Assembly (NCBI RefSeq): GCF_009379765.1
Contig: NZ_WHTD01000006.1
Span: 33,451-97,450, forward strand
Reading direction: 5' to 3'
Source of the DNA: Actinophytocola sp.
GTDB taxonomy: Bacteria; Actinomycetota; Actinomycetes; Mycobacteriales; Pseudonocardiaceae
Length of the DNA stretch: 64,000 bases
Of the stretch, positions 25,980 through 35,303 are shown piece by piece. The notes under the pieces were generated by a model. It saw only the letters and a program-made list of their open reading frames with translations. It was not told where the DNA came from and did no database searches. Within the stretch, counting starts at the first letter, position 1. Each line of letters starts with the position of its first letter. Position numbers and translations under genes: made by a program.

Positions 25980-28034
25980 TTGTCGACAGACCTCGTCGAA
26001 GTGGTCAAAGTGCTCGACCACCCGCAGAACCGGCTGTGGACCGTGCTGAACGACCTCGAGTCGTACCCTCGGTTCGTCCGCGAGATCGCCTGGTCACACC
26101 GGACCGGCCACGCCGAGGCCGGTGTCGGCACCCAGTACGAGGTCAGATTCAGCGTCGACCAGGGACCGGTGGCGCGCCACGACGTCGAGGTTCTCGTGCA
26201 CCGGCCGCCGGAGCACCTGGTGCTGGTGAGCGACCGCTGGCCGGGCGGGCACGTCGCGATCCGGCTGACCGCGGTCGACCGGAGGCGGACCGAGCTGCAC
26301 CTCGCGATCTCGTTGCCGGACAGCACATCGCTGCACGCGTCGTGGCTGCGTAAGCGGGCCCGCCGGGCGATCGAGCTGGTCGACGACCATCTGGCCGGCC
26401 GGGCGAACACTGTGTCCCGGGGCGGTCTGGACCAGACCGCGAAGGGGCAGTCGCAGCTGGTCGTGGCGCGGATCCTCACCAAGGCGGGGGTGATCTCACC
26501 CGGCCGCCCGGACCGGGTGGCGAAGCAGCTGACCGCGCTGGCCAAGTGGGGCGCGACGATGGCGGGCGGGTACAGCGCGGCGGCCGCGCGGGTGCCGCGG
26601 GAGGACGCGATCGCGGACGAGCTGGGCGCGTTGACGTTCGGCGATGTCGAGACTCGTACCGACCGGTTGGCGAACGGGCTGTACAAGTACGGCGTCCGGC
26701 AGGGCCGGCGGGTGGCGTTGATGTGCCGCAACCACGGCGGGCTCGTCGAGGCGATGATCGCGTGCGGAAAGCTCGGCGTCACGGTGTTGCTGCTGAACAC
26801 GGGCCTGTCCGCGGCGCAGGTCAGCGACGCGGTGGAGGCGCACCGGCCGGTGGCGGTGCTGGCGGACGAGGAGTTCTTCCCGCTGATGTACGAGCTGCCA
26901 CCGGCACTTCCGCGGATCAGCACGTGGGCGGGCGGCGAGCCGACGCTCGACGGGCTGATCGAGCACGGGTCGCCGGAGAAGGTGAAGCCGCCGACGTCGG
27001 CCGGCAAGATCATCGTGTTGACGTCCGGGACCACCAGCAACCCCAAGGGTGCGCGCCGGCGCAACCCGCACGGCCTGCGCACCGCGGCGGCCGTGCTCTC
27101 GCGGATCCCGCTGCGGGCGGGGGAGCGGATGCTGGTCGCGGCGCCGCTGTTCCACACGTGGGGCCTGGCGGCGATGCAGCTCGGCATGCCGCTGCACGCG
27201 AAGCTGGTGCTGCAGCGCCGGTTCGACGCGGAGTCTGCGCTGCGGTTGATCGAGGAGCACGGGTGCACGTCGATGTTCGCGGTGCCGGTGATGCTGCAAC
27301 GCATCATGGACCTGCCGCGGCAGGTGATCCGCAACTACGACACGTCGTCGCTGCGGGTGGTGGCGAGCAGCGGGTCGCCGATGTCGGAGGTGTTCGTGAC
27401 GGGGTTCATGGACGAGTTCGGCGACGTGCTCTACAACCTGTACGGCTCGACCGAGGTGTCGTGGGCGAGCATCGCCGACCCGATCGACCTGCGCGCGGCG
27501 CCGACCACGGCCGGCCGCTGCCCGGTCGGCACCCGCGTCGGCATCCTGGACGCGCGGGGCAAGCCCGTGCCGCCGGGGGTGGTGGGCCAGATCTGTGTCG
27601 GGAACGACATGCTGTTCGAGGGCTACACGGGCGGCGGGAGCAACCGTCTGTACGACGACATGATGGTGACGGGCGACCGGGGCTACCTGGACGCGGACGG
27701 CCGCCTGTTCGTCTCCGGCCGGGACGACGACATGATCATCTCCGGCGGCGAGAACGTCTTCCCGCGCCCGGTGGAGGAGCTGCTGCTCACCCTGCCGCAG
27801 GTGCTGGACGCGGCGGTCGTCGGCGTGCCGGACCGCGAGTACGGCCAGCGCTTCGCCGCGTACGTCGCGCTCCGCCACGGCGCGCTGCTGAGCGCCGACA
27901 TGGTCCGCGACTACGTCCACGCGCACCTGCCCCGCTTCGCGGTGCCGCGCGACGTGATCTTCGTTGACCGGCTGCCACGCAACGCCACCGGCAAGGTGGT
28001 CCGCCGCCTCCTCGCCTCCGAGGGCCTGGCTTAG
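25980..28034 (+). CDS. SRPBCC domain fused to a FadD-type acyl-CoA synthetase
   Basis: 684 residues. An N-terminal polyketide-cyclase/SRPBCC lipid-binding domain (about 1-140, LDHPQNRLWTVLNDLESYPR) precedes an ANL-superfamily adenylating domain with P-loop VLTSGTTSNPKG, the A5 motif LYGSTEVSW, A8 GYLDADGRLFVSGRDDDMI and catalytic lysine in PRNATGKVVRR. TTG 25980 is chosen because GGAGG (25968-25972) stands 7 bases before it and the SRPBCC domain begins at once. The fusion suggests that a hydrophobic substrate is bound before activation to acyl-CoA. It is not linked to the PKS cluster. Confidence 0.82.
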   Translation: MSTDLVEVVKVLDHPQNRLWTVLNDLESYPRFVREIAWSHRTGHAEAGVGTQYEVRFSVDQGPVARHDVEVLVHRPPEHLVLVSDRWPGGHVAIRLTAVDRRRTELHLAISLPDSTSLHASWLRKRARRAIELVDDHLAGRANTVSRGGLDQTAKGQSQLVVARILTKAGVISPGRPDRVAKQLTALAKWGATMAGGYSAAAARVPREDAIADELGALTFGDVETRTDRLANGLYKYGVRQGRRVALMCRNHGGLVEAMIACGKLGVTVLLLNTGLSAAQVSDAVEAHRPVAVLADEEFFPLMYELPPALPRISTWAGGEPTLDGLIEHGSPEKVKPPTSAGKIIVLTSGTTSNPKGARRRNPHGLRTAAAVLSRIPLRAGERMLVAAPLFHTWGLAAMQLGMPLHAKLVLQRRFDAESALRLIEEHGCTSMFAVPVMLQRIMDLPRQVIRNYDTSSLRVVASSGSPMSEVFVTGFMDEFGDVLYNLYGSTEVSWASIADPIDLRAAPTTAGRCPVGTRVGILDARGKPVPPGVVGQICVGNDMLFEGYTGGGSNRLYDDMMVTGDRGYLDADGRLFVSGRDDDMIISGGENVFPRPVEELLLTLPQVLDAAVVGVPDREYGQRFAAYVALRHGALLSADMVRDYVHAHLPRFAVPRDVIFVDRLPRNATGKVVRRLLASEGLA

Positions 28035-28177
28035 GTCCGGGACGTAATCGGACCTTCGAGCTGCCGCACCAGGTCGCGAGCCAGCCGTAGCCACGTGGCC
28101 CAACGCGCCCAGCTCGGTGTGCCAGCCGACATGAACCGCTCCGCGAACTGGAGCCGCAGCTCGACAGCATCCGTCAT
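28031..28177 (-). CDS. 48-residue protein coupled to the zinc-hook ATPase
   Basis: Starts at ATG 28177, which overlaps the ATPase stop (ATGA), and ends 4 bases into the synthetase gene. The product is helical and Trp/Arg-rich (SWARWATWLRLARDLVRQLE). Position implies co-translation with the ATPase. No family recognised; it might be the head of a longer protein truncated by fusion to the synthetase locus. Confidence 0.5.
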   Translation of the reverse strand: MTDAVELRLQFAERFMSAGTPSWARWATWLRLARDLVRQLEGPITSRT

Positions 28178-29838
28178 CGCGCGACCCAATGCGTGAGACG
28201 CTCGATGTTCCGGATGAAGGGACGAAGATCCTCGTCTAGGCCGACGTGTGCACCGACCTTGCACGCCTTGAGTGCCCCGACGGCTCGGTGATCGAGGTCG
28301 GCGCTCAGGCGGCGATACAACTCGCCTTCGTGCCCCGTTGCGTCGAACACCGCCAGGCTCAGCACCGCGTGGGTCGTGGGGGCGGCCGACAACACCGACT
28401 CGACATCGGCAAGTGACTCGCCGCGCCGCAGATGGGCTGTTCGGTACTTGCGGTGCGCCGCCGCCTCGAGCGCGCCCCGGCAGCAGTTGGCCACCAGCTC
28501 GCCGCGGATGTCGCGCGGCATCTCACTGGTGTTCGCCAGTGCGCGGGCGTCGTCCAGATAGCGGTCTATCGGATCCATGGAGCGCACCACGTGCACGGCC
28601 GACTGGCGGCGGCGTTGGACCTCCCACATGGTGGGTGGGTCCGGAAGGCGGCGCACGGCCTCGGCGAGCCGGTCGTCGTGGCTGAAGACGATCACCTGCC
28701 GGGTCGTCGCGATGCGTGCCAGCACGTCGGCCAGCCCGGAGACCTTGCCCGGGTCCATCGCCTGCACCGGATCATCGATGACGACGAACCGGAACGGGCT
28801 CGCGTCCATCGTGGCGCGGGGGAGGAACAGCGACAGGCCCAGCGTGTGCAGCTCACCCTGGCTCATCACGCTGAACGCCGCGGTCTCCGTGCTGCCGATC
28901 ACGGCTCTGAGGCTTACCCGCCGGCGCGTGCTCGCCCCCGCGAGCTTCACACTTTCCAGGGACACGTCACTGTGCTGGCGCATGCTCTCCCAGATGCGCT
29001 GGGCCTCGTCGCCGATCGGCGCCATGCGATCGTCCCGCAGGCTCGCTGTGGACTGCTTCAACCAGGCTTCGGCCTTCTTGAGTAGGCTGAGCAGCTCGGA
29101 CTCGGCGTACAAGACGTCCGCGGCGTCGTGCCAGCCCATCAGGCGCACGGCGACCGGCTGCCAGAGCTGGTCGAGCTCCTTGAGCCTCGTCGTGGCCGAG
29201 TCGCGGGCGTGATCGAGTGCCTTCGAGAGCTCGACGTGGGCGGACACACCGGCCGAGACGAGCTCAGTCGGCGACATCGGTCGGAGATCGGTCCACGCCT
29301 GCCAAGCTTCCGCGAGGGTCGTGACGGTCGAATCACCCGTGTTCTCGCGAAGAACAGCCGGCAAGGCACCCACCAGGGACAACAACCGCTCCCGTGTGGT
29401 CGTGACGTCGGCACGCGCCTCGCGGATGTTCCGCGCCAGAGCGTGCATCTGGTCGAGATCTCGCTCCGCGCGTCGCCGCCAGGCAGTGTCGAGGTTTCCC
29501 GCACCGCACACCGGGCATGCTCGGTCGCCGGCATGTTGGTGCAGGCTCAGGGCCTCGGCCAGCAGTCGCCCAGCGCTCTCGGCCGTCTCCGCTGCCTGAG
29601 TGCTCGCACCGGCCTGCCGCTCGAGAGCGGTCCGGATCTGCTCGACCGCGGCATGGACATCCTGCCGCGCCGGGATACCGAGACCGACCAGACCGTTGAG
29701 GCGGTCGATCTCGGCCGTGTCGTCGGCGTAGAGCGCGATGTCGACCAGTTCATCAAGGTCGACCTTCCCTGCGGCGAGCAGCGATTCAGCACGTCGGGCA
29801 CGGGGGTCGACGATCGTGGCGAGTTCGGCGAGGAGCGC
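28174..29838 (-). pseudogene. Rad50/SMC-like zinc-hook ATPase lacking its N-terminal half
   Basis: About 555 codons remain. They show heptad-rich coiled coil, a CPVCG zinc hook (DRACPVCGAGNLDTAWRRR), an ABC-type signature (VMSQGELHTLGLSL), Walker B RFVVIDDPVQAMDPGK and the switch VIVFSHDDRLAEA, then a 150-residue C-terminal domain with RGALEAAAHRKY and ALKACKVGAHVG. The Walker A lobe and any start codon are missing: the frame stops being protein-like at about 29838, where an oppositely oriented response-regulator fragment begins. Intact relatives act in DNA repair or anti-phage systems such as Lamassu LmuB; that assignment is inference. Confidence 0.75.
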
Positions 29839-29840
29839 GA

Positions 29841-30220
29841 CCGGTGCCAGCGGCTTCCTGCTCAAGGACGCGACGCCCGACGAGCTCGTGTCCGCGGTCC
29901 GGGTGGTCGCCGCGGGTGAGGCACTGCTCGCGCCGACCGTCACCAGCCGGCTGATCGCGCACTTCGCCCGCCAGCCGAGCGTGATCGGCACGCCGCCCAG
30001 GCTCGACGGCCCCACCCCGCGCGAGCGCGAGGTGCTCGTGCTCATCGCGCGCGGCCTGTCGAACAAGGAGATCGCCGCGCGGCTCGTGGTCGCCGAGCAG
30101 ACGGTGAGGACGCACATCGGCCGGATCCTCGGCAAGCTCGCGCTGTGCGACCGGGCGCAGGCGGTGATGGTCGCCTACGAGTCGGGCCTGGTGGCGCCGG
30201 GTGCCGACCCGATGCCCTGA
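29841..30220 (+). pseudogene. NarL/LuxR response regulator lacking its receiver domain
   Basis: The fragment starts at the end of a receiver domain (GASGFLLKDATPDELVSAVR, normally preceded by about 100 residues with the phosphorylated Asp) and has a complete LuxR helix-turn-helix (LTPREREVLVLIARGLSNKE-type stretch, here PTPREREVL, then RTHIGRILGKL). No start codon in frame lies near the break. The stop codon belongs to palindromic repeat copy 2. Confidence 0.8.
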
Positions 30221-30270
30221 ACGCGTCGCCGGGGACGTTCAATGCCCCGAGCGCGTCGTTCAGGGCATGC
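30211..30270. repeat. Palindromic repeat, copy 2, between convergent genes
   Basis: GATGCCCTGAACGCGTCG pairs with CGCGTCGTTCAGGGCATG across an unequal centre. It lies between the response-regulator stop (30220, within the left arm) and the pit stop (30317), exactly as copies 1 and 3 do. Probable bidirectional terminator. Confidence 0.8.
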
Positions 30271-30316
30271 CGGGCCACGCGGGGCGGCCGGGCGACTTGA
30301 TCAAGCCGGGTTGTTG

Positions 30317-31306
30317 CTAGAACAGCGAGATCACGCCGTAGGCGAGCGCGGCCAGGGTCGCGGCCGCGGGTGCGGTGAGCACCCAGCCGATCGCGATGTC
30401 GCCGGCCACCGACCAGCGCACGGCCGACCGGCGCCGGGTCGCGCCGACGCCCATCACGGCCGAGGTCACCACATGCGTCGTGGACACCGGCGCGGCGAAC
30501 ACGAACGCGGTCAGGTACAACACCGACGACGCCGAGATCTCCGCCGCGAAGCCGTGCGCGGGGGTGAGGTGGAAGATCCGCCTGCCGAGCGTGCGCATGA
30601 TCCGCAGCCCACCGGACCAGGTGCCGGCCGCGAGCGCGGTGGCGCACAGCACGATCACCCAGAACGGCACGGTGTAGTCGTCCTGACGCCCGGTGACCAC
30701 GAGCGCGAGCACGATCACGCCCATGCTCTTCTGCGCGTCCTGCAGGCCGTGGCCCAGCGCCAGGCTCGACGCCGACACGATCTGCGCGCGGCGCAGCAGC
30801 CGGCCGGCCTTGTGCGCGTTGGCTCGCCGGAACGCCCACATCAGACAGATCATCACCAGGTAGCCGAGCGCCAGGCCGACGAGCGGGGACAGCACCATCG
30901 GGATCGCCACCTTGGTGACCACGCCCGTCCACTGCACCTGGGTCGCGGACGCGAGGGCCGCGCCGACCAGCCCGCCGATGAGCGCGTGCGAGGACGACGA
31001 GGGCAGCCCGAAGTACCACGTGGTGATGTTCCACACGATCGCGCCGATCAGCGCCGCGCCGACCACCATCAGGCCGCCGGTGGTGTGCGGGGTCGCGATG
31101 ACGCCCTTCGCCACGGTGATCGCCACACCGGTGCCGGCGAGCGCGCCGACCAGGTTCATCACGGCGGCCAGGGCCAGCGCGCCGCGCAGCGACAGCGCCC
31201 GGGTGGACACCGCGCTCGCGACCGCGTTGGCGGCGTCGTGGAACCCGTTGGTGAAGTCGAATGCCGTGACGAGAACGATGATGAGGACGAGCCCGACGAG
31301 CTCCAC
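30317..31306 (-). CDS. pit: Inorganic phosphate transporter, PiT family
   Basis: 329 residues with about ten membrane helices and both PiT signatures: FDFTNGFHDAANAVASAVST near the N-terminus and VSTTHVVTSAVMGVGATRR near the C-terminus. Imports phosphate (probably as metal-phosphate) with protons. GTG 31306 lies 3 bases after the stop of the DUF47 gene, so the pair is one operon, as is widespread. Confidence 0.92.
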   Translation of the reverse strand: MELVGLVLIIVLVTAFDFTNGFHDAANAVASAVSTRALSLRGALALAAVMNLVGALAGTGVAITVAKGVIATPHTTGGLMVVGAALIGAIVWNITTWYFGLPSSSSHALIGGLVGAALASATQVQWTGVVTKVAIPMVLSPLVGLALGYLVMICLMWAFRRANAHKAGRLLRRAQIVSASSLALGHGLQDAQKSMGVIVLALVVTGRQDDYTVPFWVIVLCATALAAGTWSGGLRIMRTLGRRIFHLTPAHGFAAEISASSVLYLTAFVFAAPVSTTHVVTSAVMGVGATRRRSAVRWSVAGDIAIGWVLTAPAAATLAALAYGVISLF

Positions 31307-31309
31307 GCG

Positions 31310-31930
31310 TCAGGACTCTTTCACCGCGATGCTGTGCACGACGTCGGCGACGTGCTCGAACGCGTCGGCCGCCGACTCGAGCTGGTCGATGATCTCCTTG
31401 AGCTTCATCACCGTCAGCGCGTCGAGCTCGCCGCTGAACAGCCACGACAGCAGCCGCCGGTAGACCTGGTCGGCGTCGTTCTCCAGCTCGTTGATCTTGA
31501 CCCAGTAGTCGGTGAGGTTGTGCAGTGTCGACAGCCGCGGCATGGCGGCGGCGGTCAGCCGGGCCATCTGGTCGAGCAGTTCCACCTGCGCGCGCACGCC
31601 GTCGGGCAGCGCCTCCGGGTTGTAGAGCGCGGCGAGGTCGACGGCGGCGTCCATGAAGTCGATCACGTCGTCGAGCCGGACCGCGAGCCGGTAGATGTCC
31701 TCCCGGTCGAACGGCGTGATGAACGAGCGGTCGAGCTGGTCGATGATCGCGTGCGTCGCGTCGTCGCCGGCGTGTTCGGCGTCGTGCATGCGTTTGGCCA
31801 GGTCCGCGCGTTGCTCGGTCGGCGCCGACGCGAACTCCCGCAGCACGGTGACGGCCGAGACGATGTTCGTGCCGGCCACGCTGAACAGGTCGAAGAACCG
31901 GTTGTCCCCCGGCTTGAGACGTAGGCGCAT
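31310..31930 (-). CDS. DUF47/PhoU-like phosphate transport regulator
   Basis: 206 residues, all helical. MRLRLKPGDNRFFDLFSVAG and PFDREDIYRLAVRLDDVIDF with its EDIYxLxxxxDDxxD metal-binding motif define the DUF47 (Pit accessory) family. Start ATG 31930 is preceded by GGAGGGGAG; a longer frame is not supported. First gene of the operon with pit. Confidence 0.9.
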   Translation of the reverse strand: MRLRLKPGDNRFFDLFSVAGTNIVSAVTVLREFASAPTEQRADLAKRMHDAEHAGDDATHAIIDQLDRSFITPFDREDIYRLAVRLDDVIDFMDAAVDLAALYNPEALPDGVRAQVELLDQMARLTAAAMPRLSTLHNLTDYWVKINELENDADQVYRRLLSWLFSGELDALTVMKLKEIIDQLESAADAFEHVADVVHSIAVKES

Positions 31931-32000
31931 CGAGGCTCCCCTCCGTGATCGTGCGGCTGAGTATGACCGCACGTCACATGAGCGAAACCCCCAGTCCACC

Positions 32001-33239
32001 CTACGTTCGTCGAATGTCCACTATGTGCCGAACGACGTGCTCCGCGTCCGCGCCCACGCCGGCCAGGACCGAGGACGGCTCGGAGTGCAGCCAGCGCAGG
32101 CCGATGGCGTAGAGGCCGGGGTGCCCGGTGACGCCGCGCTGGTGGCGCGGGTAGCCCCACTCGTCGAGCACGGGCAGGTCCAGCCAGCCGAAGTCGAGCT
32201 GGTAGCCGGTGGCCCAGAGGACCGTGGTGATGCCTTCCTCGTCGAGGTCCAGCTCGGTCCTCGTCGGCGGTGTCCAGCTGTCCGGCGGCGGGCGGTCGTC
32301 CGGCGGCGCGTCGATCTTCGCCGCGGCGATGTAGGCGTCGAAGAGTGGCTTGAGCTCCTGGTCGAACCCTGTGTCCACCTGGGTGAGCCGCTCGTCGAGG
32401 TCTGCGGAGAACCGCACCGTGGTGCCGTGGGCCTCGTCGAGGTGGCCGTAGAGCTTCACCCCGGCGCGGGCGAGGCCGCGCAGGTCGATGTCGTGGCCGC
32501 CGCCGGTGCCGGAGATGAGCGGGTCGCAGGCGAAGCGGGCGGCCGGCGTCGGGAGGTCGGCGACGGTGGGGAACGGGACGCCGACCTCGGCGCCGTTCAG
32601 GAAGGTCTGGAGCAGCCACCAGACGATGTCGCGGCCGCGGTACCGGCGGGGTGCCTTGGGGCACACCGAGACGGCGACGTGGACGTCGCGGCCGGCGAGG
32701 TGGAGCTCCTCGGCGAGCTGCCCGCCCGACTGGCCGGTGCCGACAACGAGCACGCCGCCGTCCGGTAGGTCCTCCGGCCTGCGGTAGTCCTGCGTGTGGA
32801 GCCGGTGGATGTGCTTCGCCAGCCGGTGCGCCGGGATCTTGGGGCGCGGGTACGGACCGGTGGCGAGGACGACGTTGCGGGCCTCGATGGTCCCGCCGTC
32901 CGTGTGGGCCTCCAGGTGGCCGTTCGCGGCGCCGAGCCGGCGGACCGCCGTGTTGAGCCGGACGGGCGCGGCGATGTCCCCGGCGTAGTCGGCGACGTAC
33001 CGGGCGATGTCGTCGCGGGGCATGAAGGCGTCCGGGGCCTGGCCGCGGTAGGGCTTGCCGGGCAGCAGGATCGTGAAGTTGGGCGCGACGAGGTGGAAGC
33101 TGTCCCAGCGGTCCGGCCAGCTGCCGCCGAGCCGGTCGCGCCGGTCGACGACGAGGTGCTCGATGCCGGCCCGGGTCAGCCAGTAGCTCGTCGCGAGGCC
33201 GGCCTGCCCGGCGCCGATCACCAGCGTGTCGATGTTCAT
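32001..33239 (-). CDS. Flavin-dependent monooxygenase / NAD(P)-binding oxidoreductase
   Basis: 412 residues of the YUCCA/CzcO-like FMO group. FAD loop VIGAGQAGLATSYWLTRAG at the N-terminus, NADPH loop VLVVGTGQSGGQLAEELH near 165, and the late motif VLWATGYQLDFGWLDLP. Cytoplasmic. It lies downstream of the LuxR gene in the same orientation, separated by about 75 bases, so that regulator may control it. Substrate unknown. Confidence 0.85.
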   Translation of the reverse strand: MNIDTLVIGAGQAGLATSYWLTRAGIEHLVVDRRDRLGGSWPDRWDSFHLVAPNFTILLPGKPYRGQAPDAFMPRDDIARYVADYAGDIAAPVRLNTAVRRLGAANGHLEAHTDGGTIEARNVVLATGPYPRPKIPAHRLAKHIHRLHTQDYRRPEDLPDGGVLVVGTGQSGGQLAEELHLAGRDVHVAVSVCPKAPRRYRGRDIVWWLLQTFLNGAEVGVPFPTVADLPTPAARFACDPLISGTGGGHDIDLRGLARAGVKLYGHLDEAHGTTVRFSADLDERLTQVDTGFDQELKPLFDAYIAAAKIDAPPDDRPPPDSWTPPTRTELDLDEEGITTVLWATGYQLDFGWLDLPVLDEWGYPRHQRGVTGHPGLYAIGLRWLHSEPSSVLAGVGADAEHVVRHIVDIRRT

Positions 33240-33314
33240 GCCTTGCGACGTTAGGTGCGGGGAGTCGTTGGCGCGTCGGGAGAATCGTGTAGTTCGGCCC
33301 GTGGGTGGTTCTGT

Positions 33315-34883
33315 CTAGACGAGGTGTTGCTCGTAGGCCCACGCGGTGGCCGCCGACCTCGTGGAGACGCCGAGCTTGGCGAAGATGTTGCTGACGTGGC
33401 GGGCGACCGTCTTCTCGCTCAGGAACAGCTCGGCGGCGATCGCCTTGTTGGTCCGCCCGGCGGCGACGTGCCGCAGTACCTGGGTCTCCCGTGCGGTCAG
33501 GGCGCCCTTGCCGGGCTGCCTCGCGCCCAGCTGCCGCAGGACCCAGTCGGCGGCGTCGCGTTCCATGCGGGCGGTGTCCTCGTCGCCGAGCGCGGCGCAC
33601 GCGCGGCCGAGGAGGACGCGCGCGCGGGCGGCCTCGTAGGGGATGTCGAGGTCCTGCCACCGCGCCCAGGCCCGGCGCAGCTCCGTGGCCGCGTCGCGGG
33701 CGTGGCCCTCGGCCAGGAGGACGGCGCCGGTGGCGTGCCGGGCGGCGGCGTGGAGCAGCGGCGCGCCGAGTGCGTCCGCGTGCTGTGCGAGCTCGTCGGC
33801 CGCGTCGCGGGCGCCTCGCGGATCGCCGGCGGCGATCGCGATCTCGACATAGGCGGGGAGGAGGCGGCACCGGGTCGCCTGGTCGTCCGCGTCCTCGAGC
33901 GCGCGGTGGATGGAGGTGTGCGCGGTGGTCGGGTCGTCCTGGGCGAGCCGCAGCAGCGCGAGGCCGGGTTGGGGGTGGCGGCCCCAGCGGTTGGCCTGGC
34001 GGGGTAGTGCTCCTCGGCCTTGGTCAGCTCGCCGGTGAGCCGGTGCAGCTCGGCGACCTGGTAGCAGGCCGCGCCGGCCGCGGGGTGGTTCGACCCGAAC
34101 CGCTGGGTCGCGCGCCTGGCGGCGTCGAGGGCCTCGGGCCAGGAGCCGTGGAGCCGCATGATCTCGGAGCGGTGGACCTGGCAGTGGCCGGCGTAGCGGG
34201 CGACGTCGGGCTGGGCGTCGCACCAGCGGGTGAGCGCGGTGGTCCACTCGGGCGCGGCGCAGGTCGAAGGTCTCCTGGCAGGCTTCGATGACGCCGCAGT
34301 AGATGTCCCCGGCGACGATGGCGGACACCTCGCCGGCCGTGACGGCGACCACGGCACCGGCATGGAGCTCGTCGAGCAGCGCGATGCCCTCGTGCGGCCG
34401 GCCGAGCCGGATGAGCGCGCGGGCCTGGATGTGCCGGGCCAGCGCGACCAGGTCCGGGTCGTCGAACCGGTGACCGATGGCGGCGGCGTGCTCGGCCCGC
34501 TCCATGCCGGTGCCGTGATCGCCGTCGAGCACGTGCTGCCGCGCGTCCGGCAGGAGCAGGTACCCGCGGACCACGCACTCCGGCTCGTCCTCGATCGCCT
34601 TGGCCGCCCGCCGAGCCAGCCGCTGCCGAGCGCGACCTCGCCCCGGTCGAGGAGCACGAACGCGAGCCAGAAGGCGCAGCGGGCGACGCTTTCCGGCGCG
34701 CTGTGTGCCCGGTAGGCCCGGGTCCAGAACTCGACGCAGTCCCGCCCGACGAGATGCGCGGCGGTGGCGAGCCGCTCGAGATCGTCGGCGTCGAGCGTGC
34801 GTTGGTCGTCGGACAGGGGCTTGGTAGGCCTGCGCCCAGGCACCGTCGAGGAACGCCTGCCGGCCTTGCTCGGTCGCGGTCAT
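33315..34883 (-). pseudogene. TPR-LuxR regulator interrupted by four compensating frameshifts
   Basis: ATG 34883 starts TATEQGRQAFLDGAWAQAY; the protein then switches frame near 34825 (RTLDADDLERLATAAHLVGR), returns near 34615 (ECVVRGYLLLPDARQHVLDG), switches near 34255 (WCDAQPDVARYAGHCQVHRS) and returns near 33995 (PQPGLALLRLAQDDPTTAHT) to finish with an intact LuxR helix-turn-helix ([20 protein letters not shown]). Each alternate segment is good TPR protein and there are no nonsense codons within segments, so consensus errors are as likely as true decay. Intact, it would be a 520-residue regulator of the adjacent monooxygenase. Confidence 0.8.
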
Positions 34884-35285
34884 GGGCTCCACCCGCCACG
34901 CTCGCCCGCTGAGCTGCCGAATGTACCGCCGGCCTCCGGCCCCCGGTATCGATTCTACGGAGGCGCACCGACAGAACCGCCCGCCGCGGACCGCCGGCCG
35001 CGGACCGCCCGCTGTGGACAACGCCGAACCCGCGGGGGCCCCCCGCTTTCCACGCTACCGGCGGGAACCGACGGTTTCGGCCTGTCCACAGGACGTTGTC
35101 CACTGGCGCCTGTTTCGTCGGTGCCCGCCAGTACGCTGGATTCCGGGGGCCGGAGGTCAACCGCCGCGGGCCGGGAGGCCTCGCGGCGGCGGTCATCGCT
35201 CGGCTACGCGGGCCCGGAGGTCGGACGGCCGCCGGTTTACCGCTCGGCTGTACGCGGCCGCGGACCGGCCGCCGCCGGCCGAGGG
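34884..35285. other. Non-coding spacer with DnaA-like sites and direct repeats
   Basis: These 400 bases between the LuxR gene start and the ArsR stop hold no convincing ORF. They contain GC-rich short repeats (CCGCCGCGGACC, CGGCCGCGGACC), three DnaA-box-like 9-mers and a direct repeat of the arsR 3' end, described separately. The LuxR promoter should also lie here. Confidence 0.6.
35013..35104. promoter_or_regulatory. Cluster of three DnaA-box-like 9-mers
   Basis: TGTGGACAA (35013-35021, the complement of TTGTCCACA), CTGTCCACA (35082-35090) and TTGTCCACT (35096-35104). Actinobacterial DnaA boxes have the consensus TTGTCCACA; the first is exact and the others differ at one end position. dnaA/dnaN/gyrB are not here, so this is not an ordinary oriC; DnaA titration or DnaA-controlled transcription are possibilities. 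Confidence 0.45.
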
Positions 35286-35303
35286 TCATCGCTCGGCTAT
35301 GCG
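35191..35303. repeat. Direct repeat of the arsR 3' end
   Basis: GGTCATCGCTCGGCTACGCG (35191-35210) recurs as GGTCATCGCTCGGCTATGCG (35284-35303), where it covers the arsR stop codon. A third, weaker relative, TTACCGCTCGGCTGTACGCG, lies near 35237. This looks like partial duplication of the gene end. Confidence 0.7.

Noticed and set aside
35013..35104. Interpretation of the DnaA-box cluster as oriC
   Set aside because: No dnaA, dnaN, recF or gyrB nearby and too few boxes for an actinobacterial origin.
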